Part shown: piece by piece, positions 1-6,942 of the stretch
How positions within the stretch are numbered: position 1 is the first letter of the stretch
How the letters are laid out: each line of letters starts with the position of its first letter
IMG/VR virus record: IMGVR_UViG_3300013772_000054
Span: 1 to 20,465 of that record
Origin: a virus
Strand: one strand, 5' to 3'
DNA length: 20,465 nt
The notes under the pieces: model-generated
What the model was told of the DNA's origin: nothing
The model's input: only the letters and a program-made list of their open reading frames with translations
The model's database searches: none
Made by a program: the position numbers and the translations under genes

Positions 1-358
1 AGTCGGCATCCGTGACCAGCGTCAAATCTACCGTTTGCTGATCGCTGAAATACCAGCTCCGCGCGTCGTATTTCGCCAGGAACGCCACGAACGTCCCCTT
101 GTGGTACGTCAAACTTCCACCGATCAGACCGAGACAGGCATCGAGGTTGGCGAGCTGCGACTCATCCGGCACGTAAACCGTGAAATGCCGTTCAGCGTGT
201 TTCCGTCCGCCGGTCTGGACAATGTTGTAATTCCCGTGTGGCACATGGCGGACGGAGTAGGCCGCCTCGCGCGCTTGGCTGGGCGAGATGTTGAGCACGT
301 TGAAATTAGCCGTCGGCGCGCCTGGGACAGAGAAACTGTCGCTGGTCGGAATGCTCAT
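1..358 (-). CDS. Minor tail protein, N-terminal part (runs off the window)
   Basis: An open frame without stop runs from an ATG at 358 to the left edge, giving the first 119 residues (MSIPTSDSFSVPGAPTANFN...). The ATG has an AGGAGT Shine-Dalgarno (revcomp of 362-367) at good spacing, which fixes the start. The visible part looks like a small beta-rich domain. I do not recognise a named family with certainty, but the segment with VYVPDE and LTYHKGTFVAFLAKYD resembles proteins encoded just after the tape measure gene in siphoviruses, that is, distal or minor tail proteins. Its position directly after the tape measure gene supports a tail-tip role. It is separated from that gene by a plus-strand gene. 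The C-terminal part is not seen, so a longer multidomain protein is possible. Confidence 0.7.
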   Translation of the reverse strand, partial: MSIPTSDSFSVPGAPTANFNVLNISPSQAREAAYSVRHVPHGNYNIVQTGGRKHAERHFTVYVPDESQLANLDACLGLIGGSLTYHKGTFVAFLAKYDARSWYFSDQQTVDLTLVTDAD

Positions 359-401
359 CGGACTCCTGTCGGCGTGCTATGCTCGCGGCCGGAGGTGGCT
401 C

Positions 402-635
402 GTGCAGAAATGGGAATACGCGGTCCTCGAATGGGAAGGCGACTCCGTAGGGTTGCGTCGCGCGCTTTTATTCAGTCACGCACCGAAGATTGATAAACCG
501 GGTGGAACGCTCGCCCATATGCTGGCGACGCTTGGTGACGAGGGGTGGGAAGCGGTCAGTATGGTGGCCACAGCGCGAGCGAACGGGATTTTGCCATTCC
601 CGGTGTATGCGATGTTCAAGCGGCCCGCTGGCTAA
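402..635 (+). CDS. DUF4177-like small protein, only plus-strand gene
   Basis: A 77-aa protein beginning at GTG 402 (read as MQKWEYAVLEWEGD). GGAGG at 391-395 gives a strong Shine-Dalgarno at ideal spacing and selects this start over the longer frame to 288, whose extra codons lie antisense to the tail gene. The N-terminal KWEYAVLEW, the central LATLGDEGWEAVSM and the terminal MFKRP follow the layout of DUF4177 proteins: an N-terminal strand, a helix ending in GxEGWE, then strands ending in a basic motif. The function of that family is unknown. It is convergent with the tape measure gene and overlaps its stop by 4 bp. A TGCTATGCT extended -10-like element at 375-383 could drive it, though the leader would be only about 12 nt. 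Its orientation suggests expression independent of the late operon. Confidence 0.72.
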   Translation: MQKWEYAVLEWEGDSVGLRRALLFSHAPKIDKPGGTLAHMLATLGDEGWEAVSMVATARANGILPFPVYAMFKRPAG

Positions 636-3600
636 TAGCCGGGGTTGCTATTCCCCGGCAATTGAGACGGGGCGCTATTCGTCGTCGACGGGCCGGACTT
701 CAGGATGATATCGATAGCCTTCTGAGCCGCTGCATCCATATCGACCTGACTATTGACGGGACCGGTCGAGATGATCGGTGCATTGAAGTTCTGGTTGTTC
801 GTGTTCGTCGTCGTGCTGGATGCGCCCGGCGACGGATATTGAAAGCCGCCGCCGCCCTCGTGACTCCCTGATTGCGCGAAAGCTGGCGGCAGCGGCGCAC
901 GCAATAACGGCCCGAACATATCTTCCAGTTGACTGACCGCGTCACGGCCCTTTGCTATGAGTGAATCATAGGGATGGGACTGGGCAACCGTCTTGGTCAG
1001 TGCGTCAAGCATGACCTGAGTGTTAAGCGGAATCGGATCGAGACTCGCCTTGACCTGGCGCGTGAAGTCGCGGTAGGGGTTGATCAGACGGTCGAGATTG
1101 TCACCGGTGATCCCCCCGGCCGGAGGAGCACCGCCCCCACCCGCGCCTGATCCCTCGGGTCGCCCCGAGTCGGCCGCTCGCTGGATCGGGACATCGCGGA
1201 ACGGATTAATCGCCCGCAGCTGATTCAGATCCGCGAACGCGCCGGGCTTGCCGTAGATATTCCCGACGATCACCGCGATCGCCTTGGTCAGCTCGATCTG
1301 CCGCTCGTACTGGTGAATCTGCGTGGTGAGAGCGCGGATCCGGTCTTCCTCGGCGAGCACGGCGGGATTCCGTCCGGCCGAGGGAATCGGCAGCGTTGGC
1401 ACCCGCGGGACCCGGTTCGCCGCTCGCGCTGCGGCCGAGCCAAAACCAAACGGCGTCGCGATGGTCTGCTCGTGTTCGAGGATTTGCTTTTCGAGCTCAA
1501 GGCGAGGCAGCATCGACGTGGGCCGATTCGGATTGATCGGCCGCTTGATAATCCGGGCGTACGCTTTCTCAAGCTGCCCCAACTGAATCCGAGAGATCGC
1601 TTTGTCCACCGCGTCGATCTGCTGGGCGAACGGGCGGAAACCGGCCGCACCGGCCGCGCCCGCCTGACGCGCTTGCTCGCCGGCTAATCGTGCAGCATTG
1701 GCGGTATCGTGAGCAGCCGCGGTCGCATCGCCGGCCGTGTCCCGAAGATTGCCGAGGTTATCGCGCGCGTCGGTTAGCTGGTTCTTGAGAGCGTCGAGCT
1801 GGGCGTTTTGGTCATTGACGATTGCATTGGGATCAGCTTGTTCAACCGCGGCACCGGGCGATGCGGGTACGTTCGATCCCTTACCGTTGAATGCATCGAT
1901 GACCGATCCCATGATGTCGTTCGCTTGCTGACGAAGACCGGCGAATGGGTCCGAGGCATTGACGACGTTCGCAACCCCACGAAGGCTATCGGCCACGCTA
2001 CTCGGAATGTTGCCAAGCGAGGCGTTGACCGAGTCGATCCCCTGATTGATGCTGTCGGCGAACGGACTGGACTTCGACCCGAATGCGCCGCCGGTCAGGT
2101 AATCCAGCGGCCCGGCCAGCGACGCCATGCCCTGGAGGAGTCGGCCGATATCGCCAATGATAGCCGAGACGGTCGACGTCACGGTATCGCGAATCGCGGC
2201 CCAGTTGTCGATAAATGCTTTCGCGAGAGCGTAGACCGCCAGGCCGACCACGATAAAGGGAGCCAGAAGAAGAGCGAGGGCGGGCACCACCACGCCGGCC
2301 GCGTCAGCCACGGCGTTGAGCGCCCCGGCCACGACGGTCCGGACCTGATCCCAATGGGTCACAACGAGCGCTACCCCAGCCAGCGCCGCCACGACTCCGA
2401 GAATGACTGGAGCGGCCGCGACCAGCGCCGGGATGACGGCGGTTCCGACAACCGCCGATATCATCATAAATGCCGTGGGGAGAGCCGCGAGCGCGGGTGC
2501 CAGAAAGACGAGTGCGCCGCCGACAAGCGCGGCAGCGCCGGCGATCCCGACGAATGCGAAGATGGCGCCCTGGATCGGAGCGGGCAGGGCGTGGAACGCT
2601 TCGAGGACCTGCCGTCCGAACTGCATCACGGCGATGAGCGGACCGCCGACCAGCTTGGTGAAATCGATCCCGACGACTTGAGCCGCGTTGCTCAACAGTT
2701 GCGACTGCGCCGCAATCGTCGCCGTCATGGTCCGGAAGGCGCTGTCAGTCCGCCCGGCCACGCCACCCATTGACTCCAGGATGGAGTTGTAGGCTTCCCC
2801 TTGCGTTCCCGCCGTCGCGAGCACGTCTTTGAGACCGCGAATGTTGCCGAAGATCGGCGCGAGCACGTCGATATTGTTACCGGCGCGTCCGATCACGTCT
2901 TGCAAGAGTCCCGCAAGTCCCTTGTCTTTCAGTTCGGCACGGAGGTCGGCGACGGTCAATCCAATCTCTTTGAGGCCACCGATCATCTGCTTCGAAGGCT
3001 TGTCCATCGCATTCAGAACGCCAATAAGAGCCGTGACCGACTGGGGCACGGATGCGCCGATGCGACTCATCGTGGCGATGTTGGCCGTGACTTCTTCGAG
3101 ACTGACGCCCGTTGCCGCCGCGATGGGCAGCACTTTGCCGAGGTTCGCCGCGAGCGCGGCCGGCTCCATCTTCCCCTGGACGACGGCATTGGTAAACACG
3201 TCGGTAATGTGGCTGGCCTGATCCGCCGCGAGATGATAGGCGTTCAGACTCGACGTGACCGCGTCGGCGACGACCTTCGTCTCGCCGAGTCCGCCGACTG
3301 CGCCCTTGCTTGAGATCGTGAGAATGTTCATCGCCTGAGCGCCACTGAAACCGGCGGACACAATGAAATACAGCGCGTCGGCGAGGTCTTTGGGGGATTT
3401 GGCGACCGTCTGGGAGAGCTTGAGAATCTGATCGCTGTAGCCCTGGACGATCTGAGCCGAGGTACCGGTCAGCGCCTCGATTTTCGCGATCGCGGTTTGA
3501 TAGTCGCTGGCCGTCTTGATCGCGCCGGCGAATCCTAGCTCGATGGCCACGCCGATTCCGGCCAGAAGGAGACCGGCGCGCTGAGTCGCGCGGAACGATG

Positions 3601-3790
3601 CGCCCAGATTATTGACCGGCCCGGTCGCGTTCTGAGCCGCCGCGCCGACCGCGTTGATCTGGCCGCCGGCGACCCCGCCAGGCGCGCCCTTCCCGAGCAC
3701 GTTGACCTGATTCTGAAGCTGGCCGAGCGATGCAGCGGCTGGTCCGATGTTGGCCGAAACGGTGACCAGGAGATTACCGGATGCTGCCAC
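632..3790 (-). CDS. Tail tape measure protein, TP901 family
   Basis: A 1052-aa protein that sets tail length and is threaded through the tail tube. Residues about 85-400 match the TP901 tape-measure core: an ASDYQTAIAKIEALTG-type start, SPKDLADALYFIVSAGFSG, then AALAANLGKVLPIAAATGVSLEEV and IGASVPQSV. Residues about 400-530 are strongly hydrophobic with several helices able to span a membrane, as expected of a protein that helps DNA cross the host envelope. The rest is Ala/Gln-rich helix and a Gly/Pro/Asn-rich C-terminus. The start is GTG with GGAGGTGA just upstream. By the usual 0.15 nm per residue, the tail would be about 158 nm. It follows the tail chaperone frames directly, which is the canonical order. 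Confidence 0.95.
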   Translation of the reverse strand: MAASGNLLVTVSANIGPAAASLGQLQNQVNVLGKGAPGGVAGGQINAVGAAAQNATGPVNNLGASFRATQRAGLLLAGIGVAIELGFAGAIKTASDYQTAIAKIEALTGTSAQIVQGYSDQILKLSQTVAKSPKDLADALYFIVSAGFSGAQAMNILTISSKGAVGGLGETKVVADAVTSSLNAYHLAADQASHITDVFTNAVVQGKMEPAALAANLGKVLPIAAATGVSLEEVTANIATMSRIGASVPQSVTALIGVLNAMDKPSKQMIGGLKEIGLTVADLRAELKDKGLAGLLQDVIGRAGNNIDVLAPIFGNIRGLKDVLATAGTQGEAYNSILESMGGVAGRTDSAFRTMTATIAAQSQLLSNAAQVVGIDFTKLVGGPLIAVMQFGRQVLEAFHALPAPIQGAIFAFVGIAGAAALVGGALVFLAPALAALPTAFMMISAVVGTAVIPALVAAAPVILGVVAALAGVALVVTHWDQVRTVVAGALNAVADAAGVVVPALALLLAPFIVVGLAVYALAKAFIDNWAAIRDTVTSTVSAIIGDIGRLLQGMASLAGPLDYLTGGAFGSKSSPFADSINQGIDSVNASLGNIPSSVADSLRGVANVVNASDPFAGLRQQANDIMGSVIDAFNGKGSNVPASPGAAVEQADPNAIVNDQNAQLDALKNQLTDARDNLGNLRDTAGDATAAAHDTANAARLAGEQARQAGAAGAAGFRPFAQQIDAVDKAISRIQLGQLEKAYARIIKRPINPNRPTSMLPRLELEKQILEHEQTIATPFGFGSAAARAANRVPRVPTLPIPSAGRNPAVLAEEDRIRALTTQIHQYERQIELTKAIAVIVGNIYGKPGAFADLNQLRAINPFRDVPIQRAADSGRPEGSGAGGGGAPPAGGITGDNLDRLINPYRDFTRQVKASLDPIPLNTQVMLDALTKTVAQSHPYDSLIAKGRDAVSQLEDMFGPLLRAPLPPAFAQSGSHEGGGGFQYPSPGASSTTTNTNNQNFNAPIISTGPVNSQVDMDAAAQKAIDIILKSGPSTTNSAPSQLPGNSNPGY

Positions 3791-3793
3791 CTG

Positions 3794-4057
3794 TCACCTC
3801 CCGCGCCGCCTAGATTCGATGTCGGCTCGTTTCTTCGCCTGGTCCTGAGCGTGTTCCATCCGCCGGGATCGTTCCTCGAAGAAGGCGATCCAGTCGGAGA
3901 ACTCCTGAGATGGCATCGTGCGCCGTAGGTGGCGAACAGTCATATGGAGTTCAAGCGCTAACTCGTGCTCGAAATATTTATCGGGTTCAGTCTCGAAACG
4001 ATTCCCTTGCTCGCTCCAGCGCCGCCTTGTCGACGCCAGAGAGCCCCAACACGGCAT
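3794..4057 (-). CDS. Tail assembly chaperone, T frame (made by frameshift)
   Basis: This open frame overlaps the end of the upstream chaperone gene by about 70 nt and stops 3 nt before the tape measure start. The segment with LALELHMTVRHLRRTMPSQ and EFSDWIAFFEER is typical of the second frame of siphovirus tail assembly chaperones (lambda G-T type). The nominal ATG at 4057 has no good ribosome site, and its first residues are the other gene read out of frame. The protein is therefore probably made only as a G-T fusion after a +1 shift near 3998. The fusion would have 124 residues from the first frame plus 66 from this one, about 190 aa. The T part is thought to bind the tape measure protein and recruit tail tube subunits. 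It has a basic, arginine-rich C-terminus. Confidence 0.85.
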   Translation of the reverse strand: MPCWGSLASTRRRWSEQGNRFETEPDKYFEHELALELHMTVRHLRRTMPSQEFSDWIAFFEERSRRMEHAQDQAKKRADIESRRRGR

Positions 4058-4367
4058 CGATGATCCGCGCCACCGGCCCGGCGTTCTTCTCTGCTAGTTT
4101 GGCGAAATCCCCCATGTTGATGACGGGCTTCACCGTTGCCCAGCAGACAAGCCGCTTTTCGACTTCATCGACGTTAATCTCACCGCTCTTGCGGTCGGTA
4201 CCCTCGCGGTAGGCGCGCTTGATATCGCCCCGCGAGAGGGCGCGGACTTTGACCGCGCCCCCCCATTCCGGCAGATCAACGATGCGTGTCTCGAGATCAT
4301 CCGCTGCGAGAATATCCTCAAGCGTGAGGATCTTCGGCGCGCTATCCTGAGTCGATTCCTCGTCCAT
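3987..4367 (-). CDS. Tail assembly chaperone, G frame
   Basis: A 126-aa acidic protein starting MDEESTQDSAPKILTLEDIL. The run ILAADDLETRIVDLPEWGG followed by VKVRALSRGDIKRAY is the common signature of siphovirus tail assembly chaperones. The start chosen is ATG 4367, overlapping the tail tube stop as TAATG; a TTG nine nt upstream (4376) is possible but less likely. GGTG about 10 nt upstream may serve as ribosome site, and translational coupling is likely. By analogy to lambda gpG the product coats the tape measure protein during tail assembly and is absent from the finished tail. Most copies should stop at the TGA at 3989-3987, with a minority shifting into the T frame. Confidence 0.88.
   Translation of the reverse strand: MDEESTQDSAPKILTLEDILAADDLETRIVDLPEWGGAVKVRALSRGDIKRAYREGTDRKSGEINVDEVEKRLVCWATVKPVINMGDFAKLAEKNAGPVARIIDAVLGLSGVDKAALERARESFRD
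3995..3998 (-). other. Candidate +1 ribosomal frameshift site (TTTC)
   Basis: In the overlap of the two chaperone frames the first frame reads TCG TTT CGA GAC TGA. The second frame is +1 (equivalently -2) relative to it. At TTT C, tRNA-Phe with anticodon GAA could slip forward from UUU to the better-paired UUC while CGA waits in the A site, three codons before the stop. The codon order and frame relation are seen directly; the exact slip site is inference. Confidence 0.5.
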
Positions 4368-4753
4368 TACGCCCAATCACCGTTGACGACCAGATGCGCC
4401 GTCCACATCGCCGGGTTCTTCGCGTCGGTCTCCTCGTCGTAGTCGAGCAGGTAGGCCGTGCCGGTCCGCGTGTCCGCGCCGAGGGTGCCTTCGGGTTTGT
4501 AGGAGATCGGCACGGTGGCTGGTGTCGTGGCGACCGAGAGCGGATGGAAGACGGCGGTCACCGTCGGATCGATCCAGCCATTCATCGTCAGGTCGGTTTG
4601 GGCCGGTCCGACCAGGCGCGCGACCTGATTGGCGCCGAGGCGCGGCAGTTGCATATCCGCGCGTTTGATCGCGGCCGTCACTTTTTCGGTGTAGGCGGAG
4701 ATATCGACCGAGTTCACGAGAATTACCGCGTCATATCCAGGACTGAATGCCAC
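4367..4753 (-). CDS. Major tail (tube) protein
   Basis: A 128-aa protein starting MAFSPGYDAVILVNSVDISAY. The beginning with a short strand, V-D-I-S-A-Y-T, and later a GWIDPT segment and TAYLLDYDEETDAKNPAMW fit small siphovirus tail tube proteins, which polymerise as hexameric rings round the tape measure protein. The start is GTG with AAGGAG eight nt upstream. Its place directly before the chaperone pair and after the tail terminator candidate is the standard order. It is short for the family (often 140-200 aa), so it probably has the minimal tube domain without an added Ig domain. Family assignment rests on position and general pattern. Confidence 0.8.
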   Translation of the reverse strand: MAFSPGYDAVILVNSVDISAYTEKVTAAIKRADMQLPRLGANQVARLVGPAQTDLTMNGWIDPTVTAVFHPLSVATTPATVPISYKPEGTLGADTRTGTAYLLDYDEETDAKNPAMWTAHLVVNGDWA

Positions 4754-4780
4754 TTGATGACTCCTTGTTCGCTTGTGCGC

Positions 4781-5236
4781 TTACGCGCGCGTGTTCCACG
4801 TTTGACGCACCCGCACAAGCAGGGCGTAGATTCGATACGACTGATCCGCGACCGTCTGATAGGCCGGGACTTTCGCGAGGCTCAGATCGAGCTCGCTGGC
4901 GATCTTGCCCGGCACGGTGCCTCCGAGCGTGCGGTCGCGATAGAAGGCCGCGATGAATGCATCAATCGCGTTGGCTAGGGTCGTTTCCGCGATCGCCTGA
5001 TTCGGCGGCATCCGGTAGCCCATGCCGATGTAGTAGGACGTGTCGCGCTGGACGAGCCCGAACGTCACGTCGGAAATCTGCTGCTCCCCGAGCGCGACGA
5101 AGGCCGAGACGCGATCTTGGAAGGCGAGCGGCGCGCCCATCGTCACGCTCTGGAGAATGGTCGAACCGTCGGGTCCTTCCAGGTTGGTGAGGAGATCGAG
5201 CAGATAGGACATCGGTCCGAGCGTGTCAAAGGGCAT
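4781..5236 (-). CDS. Probable tail terminator / tail completion protein
   Basis: A 151-aa protein, MPFDTLGPMSYLLDLLTNLEG... No catalytic motif is visible. Size, alpha/beta composition and position between the head-closure gene and the tail tube gene fit the tail terminator (lambda gpU-like), which caps the tube and joins it to the head. The N-terminal helix followed by a strand-rich middle (ISDVTFGLVQRDTSYYIGMGYR) and a C-terminal helix-strand (SYRIYALLVRVRQTW) are consistent. The start ATG overlaps the preceding stop by 1 bp (TGATG). No residue-level signature proves the function, so positional inference carries most weight. It could be another neck protein. Confidence 0.6.
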   Translation of the reverse strand: MPFDTLGPMSYLLDLLTNLEGPDGSTILQSVTMGAPLAFQDRVSAFVALGEQQISDVTFGLVQRDTSYYIGMGYRMPPNQAIAETTLANAIDAFIAAFYRDRTLGGTVPGKIASELDLSLAKVPAYQTVADQSYRIYALLVRVRQTWNTRA

Positions 5237-5601
5237 CAGACTCCGATCCCCTCGCCCGGCGTGCTCGCGTGGGCCACGTCGTAGGAACGATAGACCGTCT
5301 CACCCGCTGGCCCGCGCGCCAGGCGATCGGTGCCCGCTTTGATGTTCCACCGATGGCCATTGACCATGATTTGACTGAGCGGATCGAGAATCGTGGTCGG
5401 TTGCACGATGAGCACCCGCGACTCGATCCCTTCCGCGCGGCTCAAGCCCGCCATCGTGTCGTACCGGCTCGCTTCGGCGAGGCGGCAGGGGAGCCCGGTC
5501 GCGGTCACGACGGTGTACGCGCCGGTATTGGCGTCGGCTCCGAAGACGTTCATCACGTCGTCGTACAGAAATGCCGGGAACGTCGCCGGCCGACTGTTCA
5601 C
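5236..5601 (-). CDS. Probable head closure / head-tail connector protein
   Basis: A 121-aa protein starting MNSRPATFPAFLYDDVMNVFGAD. A small beta-barrel is likely: VVTATGLPCRLAE, SRVLIVQPTTILDPLSQIMVNGHRW and a terminal strand. The ILDPLSQIMVNGHRWNIKA stretch is like the D-x-I-xx-xG-xxYxV pattern found in head closure or stopper proteins (SPP1 gp16 / HK97 gp7 type). These seal the portal after packaging and receive the tail. The start GTG overlaps the upstream stop as GTGA, so coupled translation is likely. It lies between the gp10-like gene and the probable terminator, as expected. The assignment is by pattern and order and not by a diagnostic motif. Confidence 0.6.
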   Translation of the reverse strand: MNSRPATFPAFLYDDVMNVFGADANTGAYTVVTATGLPCRLAEASRYDTMAGLSRAEGIESRVLIVQPTTILDPLSQIMVNGHRWNIKAGTDRLARGPAGETVYRSYDVAHASTPGEGIGV

Positions 5602-6056
5602 GGCAGCACCAGGAGATTGAGCGTATTCACAATCTCATCGCTCACCTTCTGCTCGTTCTTGAGGAGTGCCGGCACCAGGAACGGCCGCGGGGCCGTGCCC
5701 GGATGGTGGACGAGCCGCACCGGGTGAAGCGCGTCCGGCCACCAGAGCGCCGCTTTATTGCGCGGCTCAATGATGTGCGGTCGCGTGCCTTCCTCCATCA
5801 TCCGTCCGTAGTCGAGATCGGTCCCGACCTGAACATCGCAATGGACCCGATCGACCTCTTTGACCTCGGAATGGATCGACCGGCGAAGCGTGCCGGTTCG
5901 CACCGGAGCGGCTTCCTGGGCCGCGTTGACGACGATCTGCGCGCCGGCCAGGGTCGCCGTCCGGAGCGCGAGGGTCGCACCCGAGTCGGAAAGCGCGCCC
6001 AGCCTCGCGGCCAGGTCGCGGGTCCCCGAGACGGTGACGACAAAGCCGTAGGCCAT
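5598..6056 (-). CDS. HK97 gp10-like tail completion protein
   Basis: A 152-aa protein with the recognisable HK97 gp10 layout. An N-terminal segment is followed by a helix with AQIVVNAAQEAAPVRTGTLR, then a beta segment with GTDLDYGRMMEEGTRPHIIEP, a K-A-L-like segment, and HPGTAPRPFLVPAL with a final helix. The APVRTGTLR, YG..xEEGT and HPG..PRPFLxPA motifs together are characteristic of the family, which acts at the head-tail junction. The start ATG overlaps the previous stop by 1 bp and its own stop overlaps the next start by 4 bp. This tight coupling supports joint expression with the neighbouring connector genes. Confidence 0.88.
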   Translation of the reverse strand: MAYGFVVTVSGTRDLAARLGALSDSGATLALRTATLAGAQIVVNAAQEAAPVRTGTLRRSIHSEVKEVDRVHCDVQVGTDLDYGRMMEEGTRPHIIEPRNKAALWWPDALHPVRLVHHPGTAPRPFLVPALLKNEQKVSDEIVNTLNLLVLP

Positions 6057-6451
6057 CAGACCGCTCCCCGCTGGAATTGCTCGACGAGCCGTTCCCGTTC
6101 GCCCGAGACGTTCTCGACCATCTCGGCCCAGTCGAAGTCTGTTCCCGCTTCCGCGGCCGCTTCGTCGGCGCTCACCTGGGCCCGCAAGCTCGTCGCGTGC
6201 AGGCGCAAGGCGACGGCCAACTTTGGGCCGTCGGTCGTCAGGTCGAGGATCTTGATTGCCTTCTGAGTCAGGGCTTCATTGGTCGCGATGGTGTCGAGTG
6301 CCTGCGCCGCGCCCAATTTGATGTTGTCGTTTTCCATCGACAGGAACGCGGCGAGCTCCTCGTCCTGGAAGATCGGGTTCGCCACGTCGGAGTCGGAGAT
6401 GATCAGTCGCGTCACCCCAACATCGGTCCCCAGGTTATAGGTGACCGACAT
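6056..6451 (-). CDS. Head-tail connector (gp6-like adaptor)
   Basis: A 131-aa, mostly helical protein. The pattern is an N-terminal region (VGVTRLIISDSD), a FQDEELAAFLSMENDNIKLGAAQALDTIA helix pair, then a helix with KILDLTTDGPKLAVALRLHATSLR and a C-terminal helix. That corresponds to the gp6-like adaptor family that binds the underside of the portal ring and connects it to the closure protein. It follows the capsid genes and precedes the gp10-like gene, the usual position. Start ATG and the previous stop share bases (TAATG). The function follows from helical pattern and context; no enzymatic motif is expected. Confidence 0.75.
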   Translation of the reverse strand: MSVTYNLGTDVGVTRLIISDSDVANPIFQDEELAAFLSMENDNIKLGAAQALDTIATNEALTQKAIKILDLTTDGPKLAVALRLHATSLRAQVSADEAAAEAGTDFDWAEMVENVSGERERLVEQFQRGAV

Positions 6452-6783
6452 TAGAGACTGATCGCGGCCACGGTGACGGACGTCACGGCGGAAAAGTCGA
6501 CCTGGACTAAGCCGCCGGTCGTGTTGAACGGGTACGCCGGGAAGCTGCCGATATACCCCTCCTCAGCGGCGGCAATCGCCACGACGACCGGCGTCACGAC
6601 GTAACCGCCAGCCGTGCCTCCCGGCGTAATCGTGACGTTGATCGAGCTGGCCGAACCGTTTTTCACGATCAGGGCGGTCCGGCCGTTATTGACGATGGTG
6701 TGGCCGAGCGCGTCGGCCGCGGTGAAGGCGGCGTTGAGGCCGGCCACGACGGCCGGCTGAACGGCAAGAACACTACGAGCCAT
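6451..6783 (-). CDS. Small capsid-associated protein, hypothetical
   Basis: A 110-aa protein starting MARSVLAVQPAVVAGLNAAF. It is a beta-rich domain with strands such as ALIVKNGSASSINVTITP and LVQVDFSAVTSVTVAAISL and a YPFNTTGG loop, suggesting a small beta-sandwich. It has no cysteine and almost no charge. AAAGGAG upstream of ATG 6783 is one of the strongest ribosome sites in the window, implying high expression. Small beta proteins placed between the major capsid gene and the connector genes are often virion structural components such as decoration proteins. I cannot name a family. Expression strength and location suggest a structural role; this is inference. Confidence 0.7.
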   Translation of the reverse strand: MARSVLAVQPAVVAGLNAAFTAADALGHTIVNNGRTALIVKNGSASSINVTITPGGTAGGYVVTPVVVAIAAAEEGYIGSFPAYPFNTTGGLVQVDFSAVTSVTVAAISL

Positions 6784-6786
6784 CGG

Positions 6787-6942
6787 TCAGGCTCCTTTCG
6801 ACGCGAGGCGTCTAGGCGGTTGCGTCTTGGTCGTTGGCGGGAGAGCGGTCTGCTTTGGTTGGAGAGCGAGCCGGATGGCGCGGAGCTCGGCCAGGATGGC
6901 GTCGAGTCGCTGCTCCACGCCATCACGCGCGGGAGGGAGCAT
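6787..6942 (-). CDS. 51-aa microprotein behind the capsid gene
   Basis: A short frame from ATG 6942, overlapping the capsid stop as TAATG, to 6787. The product MLPPARDGVEQRLDAILAEL... has one amphipathic helix (about residues 8-28) followed by a Pro/Thr/Lys/Arg-rich tail ending RRLASKGA. The same frame is open much farther upstream, but there it is only the capsid gene read out of frame. The TAATG overlap and exact filling of the gap up to the next gene support translation by coupling. I do not recognise it; a small capsid-interacting or regulatory peptide is conceivable. Confidence 0.55.
   Translation of the reverse strand: MLPPARDGVEQRLDAILAELRAIRLALQPKQTALPPTTKTQPPRRLASKGA

Noticed and set aside
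1808-2773. 321-aa plus-strand frame
   Set aside because: Antisense to the tape measure gene; composition Arg/Gly/Asp/His-rich as expected of a shadow frame.
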